A stretch of DNA of 64,000 nt from Prevotella amnii DSM 23384 = JCM 14753 (GCF_000378745.1 NZ_KB905270.1:53861-117860), one strand, 5' to 3'. Numbered from the stretch's first letter, positions 46,151 to 57,059 are shown. The notes: generated by a model from the letters alone, not told the origin. Numbers and translations are program-made.

Positions 46151-46355
46151 TTTTTAGTATTTAAAATCTTAAAGCTAAGAGCTGATAAAAGTCGGAGATG
46201 ACTGATAGCTTGGTGCTTAAAATAAAAGAAATATAGTTAAGATAGTTTTGCTGGAGAATTGTTAATAACAAGGTTGAGTAAATGTTCTGGAGAGAACGTT
46301 GAAGAACGAAAATATTACGACAGCCTCCGCAGAATATAAAATTTTAAAAAAGAAA

Positions 46356-46832
46356 ATGAGAAAAGCAAAACCAAAGAAGCGTATAATCCTTCCTGATCCA
46401 AAGTTTAATGATCAAAAGGTTTCTAAGTTTGTGAACCACTTAATGTATGATGGTAAGAAGAATACCTCTTACGAAATTTTTTACGATGCTCTTGATATAG
46501 TTGCCGGTAAGGTTAAAGACGAAGAGAAGTCGGCTCTTGAGATATGGAAGCAAGCTCTTGATAACATTACTCCACAAGTAGAGGTAAAGAGTCGCCGTGT
46601 AGGTGGTGCTACATTCCAAGTTCCTACCGAGATTCGTCCTGATCGTAAGGAGAGTGTGTCTATGAAGAATATGATCCTTTTTGCACGTAAGCGTGGCGGA
46701 AAGAGTATGGCAGAGAAGCTTGCAGCTGAAATTGTTGATGCTTTCAATAATCAGGGCGGTGCTTATAAACGTAAGGAAGATATGCATCGTATGGCAGAAG
46801 CTAACCGTGCGTTTGCTCATTTTAGATTTTAA
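46356..46832 (+). CDS. rpsG: 30S ribosomal protein S7
   Basis: Nucleates assembly of the 30S head. The frame opens at 46299, but the ATG at 46356 ([20 protein letters not shown]) matches the family start and gives 158 residues. RNA-binding motifs such as [20 protein letters not shown] are intact. The 205-base gap after rpsL is longer than most in this cluster and carries no promoter element that I can see. Confidence 0.96.
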   Translation: MRKAKPKKRIILPDPKFNDQKVSKFVNHLMYDGKKNTSYEIFYDALDIVAGKVKDEEKSALEIWKQALDNITPQVEVKSRRVGGATFQVPTEIRPDRKESVSMKNMILFARKRGGKSMAEKLAAEIVDAFNNQGGAYKRKEDMHRMAEANRAFAHFRF

Positions 46833-46869
46833 TCGAGTACTGATATTATAAAATAGGTAAAATAAAAAA

Positions 46870-48984
46870 ATGGCTAATCGCGATTTACATTTAACTCGTA
46901 ACATTGGCATCATGGCTCACATTGATGCTGGTAAGACGACTACTTCTGAACGTATCCTTTTCTATACAGGTAAAACTCATAAAATAGGTGAGGTGCATGA
47001 TGGCGCTGCTACTATGGACTGGATGGCTCAGGAGCAAGAACGTGGTATTACTATTACTTCTGCTGCTACAACCTGTAACTGGAATTATTTAGGTAATTCT
47101 TATAAGATCAACTTGATAGATACTCCGGGACACGTCGATTTTACTGCTGAGGTAGAACGTTCTCTACGTGTTCTTGATGGTGCTGTCGCTACTTATTCTG
47201 CTGCAGACGGTGTTCAGCCACAGTCAGAAACAGTATGGCGTCAGGCTGATAAATATAATGTACCACGTATAGGTTACGTTAATAAAATGGACCGTTCTGG
47301 TGCAGATTTCTTTGAGACAGTGGCTCAGATGAAAGATATTTTAGGTGCAAACCCTATAGCTATTCAGATTCCTATTGGTGCTGAAGAGAACTTTAAAGGT
47401 GTAGTAGACCTTATTAAAATGAAGGCTATCTTATGGCACGATGAAACTATGGGAGCAGAATATGATATAGAAGATATTCCTGCTGATCTTGCTGATGAAG
47501 CTGCTGAATGGCGTGATAAATTGTTAGAGGGTGCAGCTAACTTTGATGATGAGGTGATGGAACTTTATCTGGAAGGTAAAGATGTTCCTGAAGATAAAAT
47601 TATCGCAGCTATTCGTAAGGGCTGTATAGCTATGGAATGTTGCCCTATGTTGCTTGGGTCTTCTTATAAGAATAAGGGTGTTCAGCCTTTACTTGACTAT
47701 GTTTGTGCTTTCTTACCTTCTCCGTTAGATACTGTAGTCATAACAGGTACTAACCCTGATACAGAAGAGGAAGAAGAGCGCAAGGCAAGTGAATCTGAAC
47801 CTACTGCAGCACTTGCATTTAAAATTGCTACCGACCCATTTATGGGGCGTTTAGTGTTCTTCCGCGTTTATTCTGGTAAGGTAGAAGCAGGCTCGTATGT
47901 TTATAACCCACGATCAGGGAAAAAAGAGCGTATAAGCCGTTTGTTCCAGATGAATTCTAACAAGGAAATACCTATGGATTCTATTGATGCTGGAGATATT
48001 GGTGCTGGTGTAGGTTTTAAAGATATTCGTACAGGTGATACTCTTTGTGATGAGAATGCACCTATAGTACTCGAATCTATGACTTTCCCTGATACTGTAA
48101 TATCTATAGCTGTGGAACCAAAGAGCCAGGCAGATGTAGCTAAGCTTGATAATGGTCTTGCTAAGCTTGCAGAAGAAGATCCTACATTTACTGTTCGTAC
48201 TGATGAGCAGAGTGGTCAGACTATTATATCAGGAATGGGTGAGCTTCATTTGGATATTATTATAGACCGTTTGAAGCGTGAGTTTAAGGTAGAGTGTAAT
48301 CAAGGCAAGCCACAAGTGAACTATAAGGAGGCTATTACAAAGGCTGCACAGAGTCGCGAAACTTATAAGAAGCAGTCTGGAGGTCGTGGTAAGTTTGCTT
48401 GTATCGATGTTACTATAGAGCCTAAGGATGAAGACTTTGAGGGCGATTTACAGTTTATCAACGTTGTTAAAGGTGGTAATGTTCCTAAGGAGTTTATTCC
48501 TTCTGTAGAAAAAGGATTCAGAGATTGCCTATCAAATGGTGTTCTTGGTGGCTTCCCTCTTACAGGGCTTAAGGTTACTTTAACCGATGGTTCTTTCCAC
48601 CCTGTAGACTCTGACCAGTTATCTTTTGAGCTTGTTGCTCATCAAGCATTTAAAGTATTAGCACCTAAAGCAGGACCTGTGCTGATGGAACCTATAATGA
48701 AGGTAGAAGTTGTTACTCCTGAAGAAAACATGGGAGATGTTATAGGCGACTTGAACAAGCGTAGAGGTTTAGTACAAGGTATGGAAGAAGCTCGTAGCGG
48801 TGCTCGTATTGTTAAAGCTATGGTTCCATTGTCAGAGATGTTTGGTTATGTAACAGCTTTACGTACTATAACTTCAGGTCGTGCTACCTCTTCTATGGAG
48901 TATGATCACCATTCTCCTGTTTCGGCTAATCTTGCTAAAGAAATCTTAGATGAGCTGAAAGGTAATTCAGATTTAGTGAAATAA
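46870..48984 (+). CDS. fusA: Elongation factor G
   Basis: GTPase driving ribosomal translocation, 704 residues. The G1 loop is [13 protein letters not shown]3 is [10 protein letters not shown]4 is NKMD, and the C-terminal domains IV-V follow ([15 protein letters not shown]). Last gene of the str part; tuf does not follow, which fits Bacteroidetes. A GC-rich hairpin lies just downstream, before rpsJ. Confidence 0.97.
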   Translation: MANRDLHLTRNIGIMAHIDAGKTTTSERILFYTGKTHKIGEVHDGAATMDWMAQEQERGITITSAATTCNWNYLGNSYKINLIDTPGHVDFTAEVERSLRVLDGAVATYSAADGVQPQSETVWRQADKYNVPRIGYVNKMDRSGADFFETVAQMKDILGANPIAIQIPIGAEENFKGVVDLIKMKAILWHDETMGAEYDIEDIPADLADEAAEWRDKLLEGAANFDDEVMELYLEGKDVPEDKIIAAIRKGCIAMECCPMLLGSSYKNKGVQPLLDYVCAFLPSPLDTVVITGTNPDTEEEEERKASESEPTAALAFKIATDPFMGRLVFFRVYSGKVEAGSYVYNPRSGKKERISRLFQMNSNKEIPMDSIDAGDIGAGVGFKDIRTGDTLCDENAPIVLESMTFPDTVISIAVEPKSQADVAKLDNGLAKLAEEDPTFTVRTDEQSGQTIISGMGELHLDIIIDRLKREFKVECNQGKPQVNYKEAITKAAQSRETYKKQSGGRGKFACIDVTIEPKDEDFEGDLQFINVVKGGNVPKEFIPSVEKGFRDCLSNGVLGGFPLTGLKVTLTDGSFHPVDSDQLSFELVAHQAFKVLAPKAGPVLMEPIMKVEVVTPEENMGDVIGDLNKRRGLVQGMEEARSGARIVKAMVPLSEMFGYVTALRTITSGRATSSMEYDHHSPVSANLAKEILDELKGNSDLVK

Positions 48985-48996
48985 ACAATAAGTTAT

Positions 48997-49026
48997 CCCC
49001 CTATAGCGAATGACTCTTATAGGGGG
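48997..49026 (+). repeat. GC-rich hairpin between fusA and rpsJ
   Basis: CCCCCTATA (48997-49005) pairs perfectly with TATAGGGGG (49018-49026) around a 12-base loop. It is strikingly GC-rich for this genome and has no T-run, so it may be an attenuator or an RNA-processing signal between the str and S10 parts. Confidence 0.6.
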
Positions 49027-49073
49027 CATACTAATGTTCAGATATAAAAATAAAATTAAAATTATAGAAAAAG

Positions 49074-49379
49074 ATGAGTCAGAAGATTCGTATTAAGTTG
49101 AAATCTTACGATCACCAGTTGGTAGATAAGTCAGCAGAAAAGATCGTTAAAGCAGTTAAGGCAACAGGTGCCTTGGTTAGTGGTCCTATTCCATTGCCAA
49201 CACATAAGCGTATTTATACAGTTAATCGCTCTACCTTCGTTAATAAGAAGTCTCGTGAGCAATTTCAGTTATCAAGTTTTAAGCGTTTAATCGATATTTA
49301 TAGCTCTACAGCTAAAACTGTTGATGCTTTAATGAAACTGGAGTTACCTTCAGGAGTTGAAGTTGAGATAAAGGTATAG
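49074..49379 (+). CDS. rpsJ: 30S ribosomal protein S10 (NusE)
   Basis: Small-subunit head protein, also NusE in transcription antitermination. 101 residues starting [20 protein letters not shown], with the loop [18 protein letters not shown] intact. First gene of the S10 part, after the 48997-49026 hairpin. Confidence 0.97.
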   Translation: MSQKIRIKLKSYDHQLVDKSAEKIVKAVKATGALVSGPIPLPTHKRIYTVNRSTFVNKKSREQFQLSSFKRLIDIYSSTAKTVDALMKLELPSGVEVEIKV

Positions 49380-49430
49380 GATAGTACTTTAAATAAAGAA
49401 AATTTTTATTATATTAAATATTAAATTGAA

Positions 49431-50045
49431 ATGCCAGGATTATTAGGAAAGAAAATCGGAATGACATCCGTTTTCAGTGCCGACGGTAAGAATGTACCGT
49501 GCACTGTTATCGAAGCTGGTCCTTGTGTTGTAACCCAGGTTAAAACTGTAGAAAAAGATGGTTACAAGGCTGTTCAGTTAGGTTTCGGCGAGGCAAAAGA
49601 GAAGAGAACTTCTAAGCCTTTGCAGGGACATTTTAAGAAAGCCGGCACAACACCAAAGAAGCACTTGGCCGAGTTCAAGTTTGACGAGGAGTATAACCTC
49701 GGTGACACCATTACTGTTGAATTATTTAACGACACAAAGTATGTAGATGTTGTTGGTACTTCTAAGGGTAAGGGGTTCCAAGGCGTTGTTAAACGTCATG
49801 GTTTCGGTGGTGTAGGTCAGTCTACTCACGGTCAGGACGACCGTGCACGTAAGCCGGGATCTATTGGTGCTTGTTCTTATCCAGCTAAAGTTTTTAAGGG
49901 TATGCGCATGGGAGGCCAAATGGGTGGCGATCGTGTTACAACTCAAAATTTACAAGTGTTAAAGGTTATTCCAGAACACAATATACTTCTTGTAAAAGGG
50001 AGTGTTGCTGGATGCAATGGTTCAACCGTAATAATTGAAAAATAA
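49431..50045 (+). CDS. rplC: 50S ribosomal protein L3
   Basis: Early-assembly large-subunit protein near the peptidyl-transferase centre, 204 residues. It starts [20 protein letters not shown], and the extension reaching the A-site has [13 protein letters not shown], including the usual methylated-Gln region. Its stop overlaps the rplD start by one base. Confidence 0.97.
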   Translation: MPGLLGKKIGMTSVFSADGKNVPCTVIEAGPCVVTQVKTVEKDGYKAVQLGFGEAKEKRTSKPLQGHFKKAGTTPKKHLAEFKFDEEYNLGDTITVELFNDTKYVDVVGTSKGKGFQGVVKRHGFGGVGQSTHGQDDRARKPGSIGACSYPAKVFKGMRMGGQMGGDRVTTQNLQVLKVIPEHNILLVKGSVAGCNGSTVIIEK

Positions 50046-50674
50046 TGGATATTAACGTATTAGATATCAAAGGTCAGGAGACCGGCCGTAAGGTAACTCT
50101 TAACGAGAATATCTTCGGTATTGAACCAAATAATCATGTTCTTTATCTTGCTGTTAAGCAATATTTAGCAGCTCAGCGACAAGGCACTGCTAAGTCGAAG
50201 GAAAGAAGTGAACATGCTGGTTCTACTCGTAAACTTGGGCGTCAGAAGGGTGGCGGCGGAGCTCGTCGTGGTGATATAAACTCACCAGTACTTGTTGGTG
50301 GAGGTCGTGTGTTTGGACCTAAACCACGTGACTATAGCTTCAAGTTGAATAAGAAAGTAAAAGTTCTTGCCCGTAAATCAGCCTTGTCTTATAAGGCACA
50401 GGAGAATGCTGTTGTTGTTGTAGAAGATTTCAAGCTAGATACTCCAAAGACAAAAGATTTTGTAAATATTACTAAAAATCTTAAAGTTGATGGCAAGAAA
50501 GTACTTTTAGTTTTGCCAGAAGCAGAAAAAAATGTATATTTGTCAGCTCGCAATTTGAAGAAGTCTGAAGTAATGATAGCAGCACAGCTTAATTCGTATA
50601 AAGTACTTAATGCAGATGTGCTTGTTATTACGGAGAATTCTTTAAAAGTGATAGACGGAATCTTAACCAAGTAA
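50045..50674 (+). CDS. rplD: 50S ribosomal protein L4
   Basis: Large-subunit protein whose loop lines the exit tunnel. 209 residues; the tunnel loop [20 protein letters not shown] is intact. In E. coli L4 autoregulates the S10 operon; no equivalent leader is evident here. Overlaps rplC by one base. Confidence 0.97.
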   Translation: MDINVLDIKGQETGRKVTLNENIFGIEPNNHVLYLAVKQYLAAQRQGTAKSKERSEHAGSTRKLGRQKGGGGARRGDINSPVLVGGGRVFGPKPRDYSFKLNKKVKVLARKSALSYKAQENAVVVVEDFKLDTPKTKDFVNITKNLKVDGKKVLLVLPEAEKNVYLSARNLKKSEVMIAAQLNSYKVLNADVLVITENSLKVIDGILTK

Positions 50675-50695
50675 AATTAGGAGACAGCAGCAATT

Positions 50696-51139
50696 ATGGG
50701 ATTTATTATTAAACCAATGGTCACCGAGAAGATGACTAAGATTACAGACAAGTCTTCTGAAAGTAAGAAGTTTAGTACTCGTAGCGAAAAAATCGGAAAG
50801 GCTCATAACGCAGAGAAGGAAGTTCGTAGTTATGTTGTTAAGACAAAAGCTAAGCCTGAAGGCGTAAAAAAAGAGAAGGTTGTGTATACTTATGAAAAGG
50901 AAGCACATGCTAAGTACGGTTTTATTTGTAAGCCTGAGGCTAATAAGCTTGAGATTAAGAAGGAAATTGAAAGTCTGTATAACGTTAAGGTAATTGACGT
51001 AAATACAGTGCGTTATGCTGGTAAGCGACAGGCGCGCTATACAAAGGCAGGTCTTGTAAAAGGACAGAAGAACGCATATAAGAAGGCGATCGTCACTTTG
51101 AAGTCTGGCGATACTATTGATTTTTACAGCAATATTTAA
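50696..51139 (+). CDS. rplW: 50S ribosomal protein L23 with a large insertion
   Basis: Large-subunit protein at the exit-tunnel rim that docks trigger factor and SRP. The usual bacterial length is about 95-100 residues; this one has 147. The family N-terminus (MGFIIKPMVTEKMTKIT) and the core from about residue 73 (KYGFICKPEANKLEIKKEIE onwards) are normal. Between them residues about 21-72 form an extra lysine-rich segment (EKEVRSYVVKTKAKPEGVKK). The frame is continuous and flanked by intact neighbours, so this is a real insertion rather than an error or fusion of genes. An AGGAGA lies 11 bases before the ATG. Confidence 0.93.
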   Translation: MGFIIKPMVTEKMTKITDKSSESKKFSTRSEKIGKAHNAEKEVRSYVVKTKAKPEGVKKEKVVYTYEKEAHAKYGFICKPEANKLEIKKEIESLYNVKVIDVNTVRYAGKRQARYTKAGLVKGQKNAYKKAIVTLKSGDTIDFYSNI

Positions 51140-51146
51140 ATAAAAA

Positions 51147-51974
51147 ATGGCAGTACGTAAATTAAAACCGGTAACTCCGGGTCAAAGACACAAGATTATT
51201 GGCACGTTCGAGGATATTACTGCATCCGTGCCAGAGAAGTCTCTCGTTTACGGTAAACGTTCTACTGGTGGTAGAAATAACACTGGAAAGATGACAGTTC
51301 GCTACATAGGCGGTGGTCATAAAAAGAAGTATCGTTTTATTGATTTTAAGCGAGAGAAGGATGGTGTTCCAGCTGTAGTTAAGACAATCGAGTATGATCC
51401 TAACAGATCTGCTCGAATTGCGCTGTTATACTATGCTGATGGTGAAAAACGTTACATTATTGCTCCTAACGGTTTGCAGGTTGGTGCTACTTTGATGTCA
51501 GGTGCTCAAGCAGCTCCTGAAGTAGGTAACTCTCTACCTCTTACTAATATTCCTGTTGGTACGGTAATTCATAACATAGAGTTACGTCCAGGTCAGGGTG
51601 CTTTATTAGTCCGTTCGGCAGGTAACTTTGCTCAGCTTACTTCTCGTGAAGGTAATTATTGTGTTATCAAGCTACCTTCTGGCGAAACTCGTCAGATCTT
51701 ATCTGCTTGTAAAGCTACTGTGGGAAGTGTAGGAAATTCTGATCATGCGTTGGAGCAGTCTGGTAAGGCTGGTCGCTCACGTTGGTTGGGTCGTCGTCCT
51801 CACAACCGTGGTGTTGTTATGAACCCTGTAGATCACCCAATGGGTGGTGGTGAAGGTCGTCAGTCTGGTGGTCATCCACGTTCTCGTAAGGGCTTGTATG
51901 CTAAGGGTCTCAAGACTCGTGCACCAAAGAAGCTTTCAAACAAGTACATTATTGAGAGAGCTAATAAGAAGTAA
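51147..51974 (+). CDS. rplB: 50S ribosomal protein L2
   Basis: Largest primary-binding 23S protein, needed for subunit association and peptidyl transfer. 275 residues; the conserved C-terminal [12 protein letters not shown] with its key His is intact. Seven bases after rplW. Confidence 0.98.
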   Translation: MAVRKLKPVTPGQRHKIIGTFEDITASVPEKSLVYGKRSTGGRNNTGKMTVRYIGGGHKKKYRFIDFKREKDGVPAVVKTIEYDPNRSARIALLYYADGEKRYIIAPNGLQVGATLMSGAQAAPEVGNSLPLTNIPVGTVIHNIELRPGQGALLVRSAGNFAQLTSREGNYCVIKLPSGETRQILSACKATVGSVGNSDHALEQSGKAGRSRWLGRRPHNRGVVMNPVDHPMGGGEGRQSGGHPRSRKGLYAKGLKTRAPKKLSNKYIIERANKK

Positions 51975-51996
51975 ACTAAGTAATTAAGAGTAAGTT

Positions 51997-52263
51997 ATGA
52001 GTCGTTCATTAAAAAAAGGTCCATACATTAACGTGTCTCTCGAGAAAAAGATTCTCGCTATGAATGAGAGTGGCAAGCAAAATGTAGTTAAGACTTGGGC
52101 TAGAGCATCAATGATTTCCCCTGATTTTGTGGGACATACTGTTGCTGTACACAACGGAAATAAATTTATCCCTGTTTATATTACTGAGAATATGGTAGGT
52201 CATAAGCTCGGCGAGTTTAGTCCTACACGCCGTTTTGGTGGTCATTCAGGTAATAAGCGTTAA
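51997..52263 (+). CDS. rpsS: 30S ribosomal protein S19
   Basis: Small-subunit head protein, 88 residues, starting [19 protein letters not shown] and ending [12 protein letters not shown]; both are family-typical. Partner of S13 in the head. Confidence 0.97.
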   Translation: MSRSLKKGPYINVSLEKKILAMNESGKQNVVKTWARASMISPDFVGHTVAVHNGNKFIPVYITENMVGHKLGEFSPTRRFGGHSGNKR

Positions 52264-52305
52264 GCAGGTCATATTATCCATTTAGAAAATAGAATAATAT
52301 AAATA

Positions 52306-52716
52306 ATGGGAGCAAGAAAACATATAAAGGCTGAAGCTCGTAAAGAAGCTTTAAAAAGCCAGTATTTTGCAAAGCTCAAGGACTGTCCTTCTTCTCCGCG
52401 TAAGATGCGCTATGTTGTTGACATGGTACGTGGAATGGAAGTTGATCGTGCCCTTGGTGTGCTAAGATTCTCAAAGAAGGCTGCTGCACAAAATGTAGAG
52501 AAATTACTACGTTCTGCAATTGCTAACTGGGAAAATAAAAATGACCGCAAAGCTGAAGACGGTGAACTTTATATCTCTAAGATCTTCGTAGATGGAGGTG
52601 TTACAATGAAGCGCATGCGTCCTGCACCACAGGGCCGTGGCTATAGAATTCGTAAACGTTCTAACCACGTCACACTTTTCGTTGATTCGAAGGCTGACGC
52701 TAATAATGATAAATAA
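52306..52716 (+). CDS. rplV: 50S ribosomal protein L22
   Basis: Large-subunit protein with a hairpin lining the exit tunnel ([20 protein letters not shown] intact). 136 residues, about 25 longer than in E. coli, through an N-terminal basic extension ([19 protein letters not shown]) and a short acidic tail, as is common in Bacteroidetes. Confidence 0.96.
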   Translation: MGARKHIKAEARKEALKSQYFAKLKDCPSSPRKMRYVVDMVRGMEVDRALGVLRFSKKAAAQNVEKLLRSAIANWENKNDRKAEDGELYISKIFVDGGVTMKRMRPAPQGRGYRIRKRSNHVTLFVDSKADANNDK

Positions 52717-52724
52717 ATAGTATA

Positions 52725-53462
52725 ATGGGACAGAAAGTTAATCCAATTAGCAATCGTTTGGGGATAATCCGCGGTTGGGAATCAAATTGGTTCGGTGGCA
52801 AAAATTTTGGAGAAAGCCTTGTAGAAGATCGTAAAATACGGGCTTATTTAAATAAGCGTCTTGAAAAGGCAAGTATTTCTCGTATTGCTATTGAACGTAC
52901 CTTGAAGCTCGTTACCATTACTATTTGTACAGCTCGTCCAGGTATCGTTATTGGTAAAGGTGGTCAAGATGTAGATAAGTTAAAGGAAGAGTTGAAGAAC
53001 CTTTTTAAGAAGGAAATTCAAATTAATATTTTTGAGGTCAAGAAGCCTGATCTAGACGCAAATATAGTTGGAAACAATATAGCTCGTCAGGTAGAAGGAA
53101 AGATCGCTTATCGTCGTGCAATCAAGATGGCTATTGCAAATGTGATGCGTGCCGGAGCCGAAGGTGTTAAGGTTCAAATAGCAGGTCGTCTTAATGGTGC
53201 TGAAATGGCACGTAAGGAGATGTTTAAGGAAGGTCGTACACCTTTACATACTCTCCGCGCAGACATCGATTACTGTGCTACAGAAGCTCTTACTAAAGTA
53301 GGGCTTTTGGGAATTAAGGTTTGGATTTGCCGAGGTGAAGTTTATAATAAGGTAGAGCTTACACCTAACTTTACACAAGACAAGACATCTGCTCGTTCTA
53401 ATAAGGGGAACGGAAATGGTCGCTCTGGTAGAGGTAATCGCAGAAGAAACAATAATCGTTAA
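52725..53462 (+). CDS. rpsC: 30S ribosomal protein S3
   Basis: mRNA-entry protein with helicase role, 245 residues. The KH motif [12 protein letters not shown] is intact. The C-terminus carries an Asn/Gly/Arg tail ([18 protein letters not shown]) longer than in E. coli, probably disordered and RNA-contacting. Confidence 0.97.
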   Translation: MGQKVNPISNRLGIIRGWESNWFGGKNFGESLVEDRKIRAYLNKRLEKASISRIAIERTLKLVTITICTARPGIVIGKGGQDVDKLKEELKNLFKKEIQINIFEVKKPDLDANIVGNNIARQVEGKIAYRRAIKMAIANVMRAGAEGVKVQIAGRLNGAEMARKEMFKEGRTPLHTLRADIDYCATEALTKVGLLGIKVWICRGEVYNKVELTPNFTQDKTSARSNKGNGNGRSGRGNRRRNNNR

Positions 53463-53476
53463 AAGTAAAAGCTATC

Positions 53477-53905
53477 ATGTTACAGCCAAAAAGAGTAAAA
53501 TATAGAAGACCTCAAGATGGACGTGGAAATAAAGGAAATGCTCACAGAGGTACACAATTGGCTTTCGGATCATTTGGTATCAAAACGCTTGAAGCTAAAT
53601 GGATCGATAGTCGTCAGATAGAGGCAGCTCGTGTAGCGATAAATCGTTACATGAACCGTCAAGGTCAAGTCTGGATACGTATTTTCCCTGACAAACCTAT
53701 TACTCGTAAGCCTGCTGATGTGCGTATGGGTAAAGGTAAGGGTGATCCTGCAGGATGGGTTGCACCTGTTACTCCAGGGCGTGTCCTCTTTGAAGTAGAA
53801 GGTGTAGGTTTTGATATAGCTAAAGAGGCTCTTCGTCTCGCAGCACAAAAACTACCTGTAAAGACAAAGTTTATTGTTAGACGTGATTTCGATAAAAACG
53901 CTTAA
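53477..53905 (+). CDS. rplP: 50S ribosomal protein L16
   Basis: Large-subunit protein contacting A-site tRNA, 142 residues. Starts [40 protein letters not shown] contains the conserved loop. Normal length. Confidence 0.97.
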   Translation: MLQPKRVKYRRPQDGRGNKGNAHRGTQLAFGSFGIKTLEAKWIDSRQIEAARVAINRYMNRQGQVWIRIFPDKPITRKPADVRMGKGKGDPAGWVAPVTPGRVLFEVEGVGFDIAKEALRLAAQKLPVKTKFIVRRDFDKNA

Positions 53906-53910
53906 GAAAG

Positions 53911-54105
53911 ATGAAGATTAAAGAAGTAAAAGAACTCGAAACCAGTGAGTTGGTTGAGAAGCTAAAGAATGCTGAGGTTGCTCTTGTTAAAATGAAGATT
54001 AATCATCAGGTTACTCCACTTGAGAATCCATCTCAAATTAAGGTTGCTCGTCGTGATATAGCACGTATGAAGACAGAACTCCGTCAAAGGGAACTTAATA
54101 AATAA
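53911..54105 (+). CDS. rpmC: 50S ribosomal protein L29
   Basis: Small helical protein at the tunnel exit next to L23. 64 residues: [20 protein letters not shown], ending [12 protein letters not shown]. Five bases after rplP. Its partner L23 is enlarged in this genome. Confidence 0.95.
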   Translation: MKIKEVKELETSELVEKLKNAEVALVKMKINHQVTPLENPSQIKVARRDIARMKTELRQRELNK

Positions 54106-54116
54106 CAATGATCCAG

Positions 54117-54374
54117 ATGGAAACAAGAAATTTAAGAAAAGTAAGACAGGGTGTGGTTATCAGTAACAAAATGGATAAGACCATAGTTGTTGCTGCTAAG
54201 TTTAAAGAAAAGCATCCTATATATGGTAAGTTTGTTCAAAAGACAAAGAAATACCATGCTCATGACGAGAAAAATGAGGCAAATGTCGGTGATACCGTAA
54301 TGGTTATGGAAACTCGTCCTCTTTCTAAAACAAAGAGATGGAGATTAGTTCAAATTATTGAAAAAGCTAAGTAA
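54117..54374 (+). CDS. rpsQ: 30S ribosomal protein S17
   Basis: Primary 16S-binding OB-fold protein. The frame has two ATGs, at 54108 and 54117; the second ([20 protein letters not shown]) fits the family start and gives 85 residues. [19 protein letters not shown] is typical. Choice of start is not certain. Confidence 0.92.
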   Translation: METRNLRKVRQGVVISNKMDKTIVVAAKFKEKHPIYGKFVQKTKKYHAHDEKNEANVGDTVMVMETRPLSKTKRWRLVQIIEKAK

Positions 54375-54376
54375 TT

Positions 54377-54742
54377 ATGATACAAGTAGAATCAAAACTT
54401 ACAGTATGTGATAATAGCGGTGCTCGTGAAGCAAAGTGTATTCGTGTGCTAGGTGGTACTCGCCGTCGTTATGCAAGTGTTGGTGACGTTATCGTAGTTG
54501 CTGTACAAAACGTCATTCCATCAAGTGAATTGAAAAAAGGTGCAGTTTCAAAGGCTTTGATAGTACGCACTAAGAAGGAAATTCGTCGTGCTGATGGTTC
54601 ATATATTCGTTTCGATGATAACGCATGTGTGTTATTAAATAATGCAGGTGAAATTCGTGGAAGTCGTATTTTCGGACCAGTTGCTCGTGAATTACGTGCA
54701 GTTAATATGAAAGTTGTTTCATTAGCACCTGAGGTTCTTTAA
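54377..54742 (+). CDS. rplN: 50S ribosomal protein L14
   Basis: Interface protein forming a bridge to the small subunit. 121 residues, starting [20 protein letters not shown] and ending [12 protein letters not shown]; complete. Three bases after rpsQ. Confidence 0.97.
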   Translation: MIQVESKLTVCDNSGAREAKCIRVLGGTRRRYASVGDVIVVAVQNVIPSSELKKGAVSKALIVRTKKEIRRADGSYIRFDDNACVLLNNAGEIRGSRIFGPVARELRAVNMKVVSLAPEVL

Positions 54743-54761
54743 TTTATAAATTGAAAAGAAA

Positions 54762-55079
54762 ATGGCAAAATTTCATATAAAGAAAGACGATCAGGTAATT
54801 GTCCTAGCTGGTAGAGATAAAGGTAAAACAGGCAAGGTGCTTAAAGTTGTTACAGACAAAGAACGTGCTATTGTTGAGGGTGTTAATATTGTCTCAAAGA
54901 GCTCTAAGCCTTCTGCTGCTAATCCACAAGGAGGAATTGTTAAGCAGGAAGCTCCAATTCATATCTCCAATTTAAATCTTATAGATCCTAAGAGCGGTAA
55001 GGCTACACGTGTTAAGATCGAACGTGAAGGTAAAACAGTTAAGCGTATCGCAAAAAAATCTGGGGAGGAAATTAAATGA
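54762..55079 (+). CDS. rplX: 50S ribosomal protein L24
   Basis: Assembly-initiator protein with a KOW motif ([20 protein letters not shown]). 105 residues. Its TGA overlaps the rplE start by four bases (ATGA). Confidence 0.97.
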   Translation: MAKFHIKKDDQVIVLAGRDKGKTGKVLKVVTDKERAIVEGVNIVSKSSKPSAANPQGGIVKQEAPIHISNLNLIDPKSGKATRVKIEREGKTVKRIAKKSGEEIK

Positions 55080-55633
55080 TGAATACAGCTCAATTAAAGA
55101 AACAGTATAAGGAACAAATAGTTCCAGCACTTCAGAAGCAGTTTAACTATTCTTCTGTTATGCAAGTTCCTGTATTGAAGAAAATAGTTATTAATCAAGG
55201 TCTTGGCGATGCTACTCAGGATAAGAAAATTATAGAAGTAGCTATTAATGAGATAACTACGATAACTGGTCAGAAGGCTATTGCTACTTACTCGAAGAAA
55301 GATATTGCTAATTTCAAACTTCGTAAGAAGATGCCTATCGGTGTAATGGTAACTTTACGTCGTGAACGTATGTACGAATTTTTAGAAAAGTTAGTACGTG
55401 TGTCATTACCTCGTATTCGTGACTTCAAAGGTATTGAAAGCAAATTTGACGGTCGTGGAAATTATACTCTCGGTATAACTGAGCAGATTATTTTCCCAGA
55501 GATTAATATCGATCAGGTAGATCGTATCCAAGGATTGAACATTACTTTTGTAACTTCTGCTAAAACAGATGAAGAAGGTTTTGCTCTATTAAAAGGTTTC
55601 GGTCTTCCTTTTAAGAATGCTAAAAACGATTAA
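55076..55633 (+). CDS. rplE: 50S ribosomal protein L5
   Basis: 5S rRNA-binding central-protuberance protein, 185 residues; [16 protein letters not shown] and [16 protein letters not shown] are typical. Two adjacent ATGs (55076, 55079) are possible starts. A true Shine-Dalgarno GGAGG lies at 55064-55068, seven bases upstream, unusual for this phylum. Overlaps rplX. Confidence 0.96.
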   Translation: MMNTAQLKKQYKEQIVPALQKQFNYSSVMQVPVLKKIVINQGLGDATQDKKIIEVAINEITTITGQKAIATYSKKDIANFKLRKKMPIGVMVTLRRERMYEFLEKLVRVSLPRIRDFKGIESKFDGRGNYTLGITEQIIFPEINIDQVDRIQGLNITFVTSAKTDEEGFALLKGFGLPFKNAKND

Positions 55634-55638
55634 TTGAT

Positions 55639-55941
55639 ATGGCAAAAGAATCAATGAAAGCGCGTGAGATAAAGCGTGCTAAACTAGTTGCTCGTTACGC
55701 AGAAAAGCGCAAGACCCTAAAAAAGATTGTTGCGACTTCTAACGACCCAGAGGAGGCATATGAGGCTGCACGTAAGTTGCAAGCTATTCCTAAGAATGCT
55801 AATCCAATACGTTTACATAATCGTTGTAAAATAACTGGTCGTCCAAAGGGGTATATTCGTCAGTTTGGTCTTTCTCGTATTCAGTTCCGTGAGATGGCTT
55901 CACAAGGCTTAATACCAGGAGTTAAGAAAGCAAGTTGGTAA
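55639..55941 (+). CDS. rpsN: 30S ribosomal protein S14 (zinc-independent form)
   Basis: Small-subunit head protein, 100 residues. It is the long form without the CxxC-CxxC zinc site; only one Cys is seen, in [20 protein letters not shown]. Followed by a 119-base gap with a long hairpin before rpsH. Confidence 0.95.
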   Translation: MAKESMKAREIKRAKLVARYAEKRKTLKKIVATSNDPEEAYEAARKLQAIPKNANPIRLHNRCKITGRPKGYIRQFGLSRIQFREMASQGLIPGVKKASW

Positions 55942-55957
55942 TTTAGATATATTTATT

Positions 55958-56000
55958 ATGATTGGCGAAATGTAATGTTAACATTACTTTTGCTAATCAT
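55958..56000 (+). repeat. Long near-perfect hairpin between rpsN and rpsH
   Basis: The sequence from ATGATTGGCGAAA to TTTTGCTAATCAT folds back on itself. The inner palindrome GTAATGTTAACATTAC is at 55972-55987, and the outer arms 55958-55970 and 55988-56000 pair with two G-U pairs and one bulge. A second hairpin, TCGGG/CCCGA, follows at 56025-56039. The position resembles that of S8-mediated control in the E. coli spc operon, but no S8 core motif was established. Confidence 0.65.
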
Positions 56001-56060
56001 TTTGAAAAGTATTCTTTAATATTGTCGGGGTAGTCCCGATTAATTAAAATTTTATATATT

Positions 56061-56456
56061 ATGACAGATCCAATAGCAGATTATCTGACTAGACTCAGAA
56101 ATGCAATTATGGCACATCATCGTGTCGTTGAAGTTCCTGCGTCAAATTTAAAGAAATCTATTACAAAGATTCTCTTTGAAAAGGGTTACATCTTGAATTA
56201 TAAGTTCATAGAAGATGGTCCTCAAGGCACTATCAAGGTGGCCTTAAAGTATGATCCTATAACAAAGAAGAACGCAATTAAAAATTTGAAGCGCGTTTCT
56301 ACACCAGGTTTACGTAAGTATACTGGTTATAAGGATATGCCGAGAGTTATTAATGGACTAGGTATAGCTATAATATCTACGTCTAAGGGTGTAATGACTA
56401 ATAAAGAAGCTGCTACCGAGAAGATTGGTGGTGAAGTTCTTTGTTATATTTATTAA
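56061..56456 (+). CDS. rpsH: 30S ribosomal protein S8
   Basis: Primary 16S-binding protein and, in E. coli, translational repressor of the spc operon. 131 residues; starts MTDPIADYLTRLRNAIMAHH and has the C-terminal GIAIISTSKGVMTNKEA. It follows the structured 119-base spacer, so feedback on this part of the operon is conceivable. Confidence 0.97.
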   Translation: MTDPIADYLTRLRNAIMAHHRVVEVPASNLKKSITKILFEKGYILNYKFIEDGPQGTIKVALKYDPITKKNAIKNLKRVSTPGLRKYTGYKDMPRVINGLGIAIISTSKGVMTNKEAATEKIGGEVLCYIY

Positions 56457-56471
56457 TTGGAGGTTTATATT

Positions 56472-57038
56472 ATGTCAAGAATAGGAAAATTACCAATTAG
56501 TATTCCTACAGGAGTTATAGTAACCTTTAATGATGGTGTAGTTGTAGTGAAAGGTCCTAAAGGGGAGCTATCACAGAAAGTAGATGCCTCTATTAAAGTA
56601 TCTATAAGTGATAAAGAGGTTAGCTTTGAAGTAGATGAAAATAGCCCTGTTAACTACAAGCAGAAGCAAGCCTTTCATGGTTTGTATCGTTCTTTGGTAA
56701 ACAATATGGTAATAGGTGTTAGTCAAGGTTATTCTAAAACGTTGGAGCTTGTAGGTGTTGGTTATCGTGTTTCTAACCAAGGTAACATAGTAGAATTTTC
56801 TTTGGGTTATACACATCCAATTTTCATTCAGCTTCCAGCTGAGATTAAGGTTGAAACAAAGAGTGAGCGTAACCAAAACCCTATTATTACCTTAGAAACA
56901 GCAGATAAGCAGTTGCTAGGTCTTGTTTGTGCAAAGATCCGTTCTTTCCGTATGCCTGAACCATATAAAGGTAAGGGTATATTATTCAAGGGTGAGGTTA
57001 TTCGCAGAAAGTCTGGTAAGACCGCTGCAGCTAAGTAA
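56472..57038 (+). CDS. rplF: 50S ribosomal protein L6
   Basis: Large-subunit protein near the factor-binding site, 188 residues. The frame opens at 56457, but MSRIGKLPISIPTGV at 56472 is the family start and is preceded by a Shine-Dalgarno GGAGG at 56459-56463 with eight-base spacing. The C-terminal PEPYKGKGILFKGEVIRRK is intact. Confidence 0.96.
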   Translation: MSRIGKLPISIPTGVIVTFNDGVVVVKGPKGELSQKVDASIKVSISDKEVSFEVDENSPVNYKQKQAFHGLYRSLVNNMVIGVSQGYSKTLELVGVGYRVSNQGNIVEFSLGYTHPIFIQLPAEIKVETKSERNQNPIITLETADKQLLGLVCAKIRSFRMPEPYKGKGILFKGEVIRRKSGKTAAAK

Positions 57039-57059
57039 CTTTAATTATTCATTACGATT

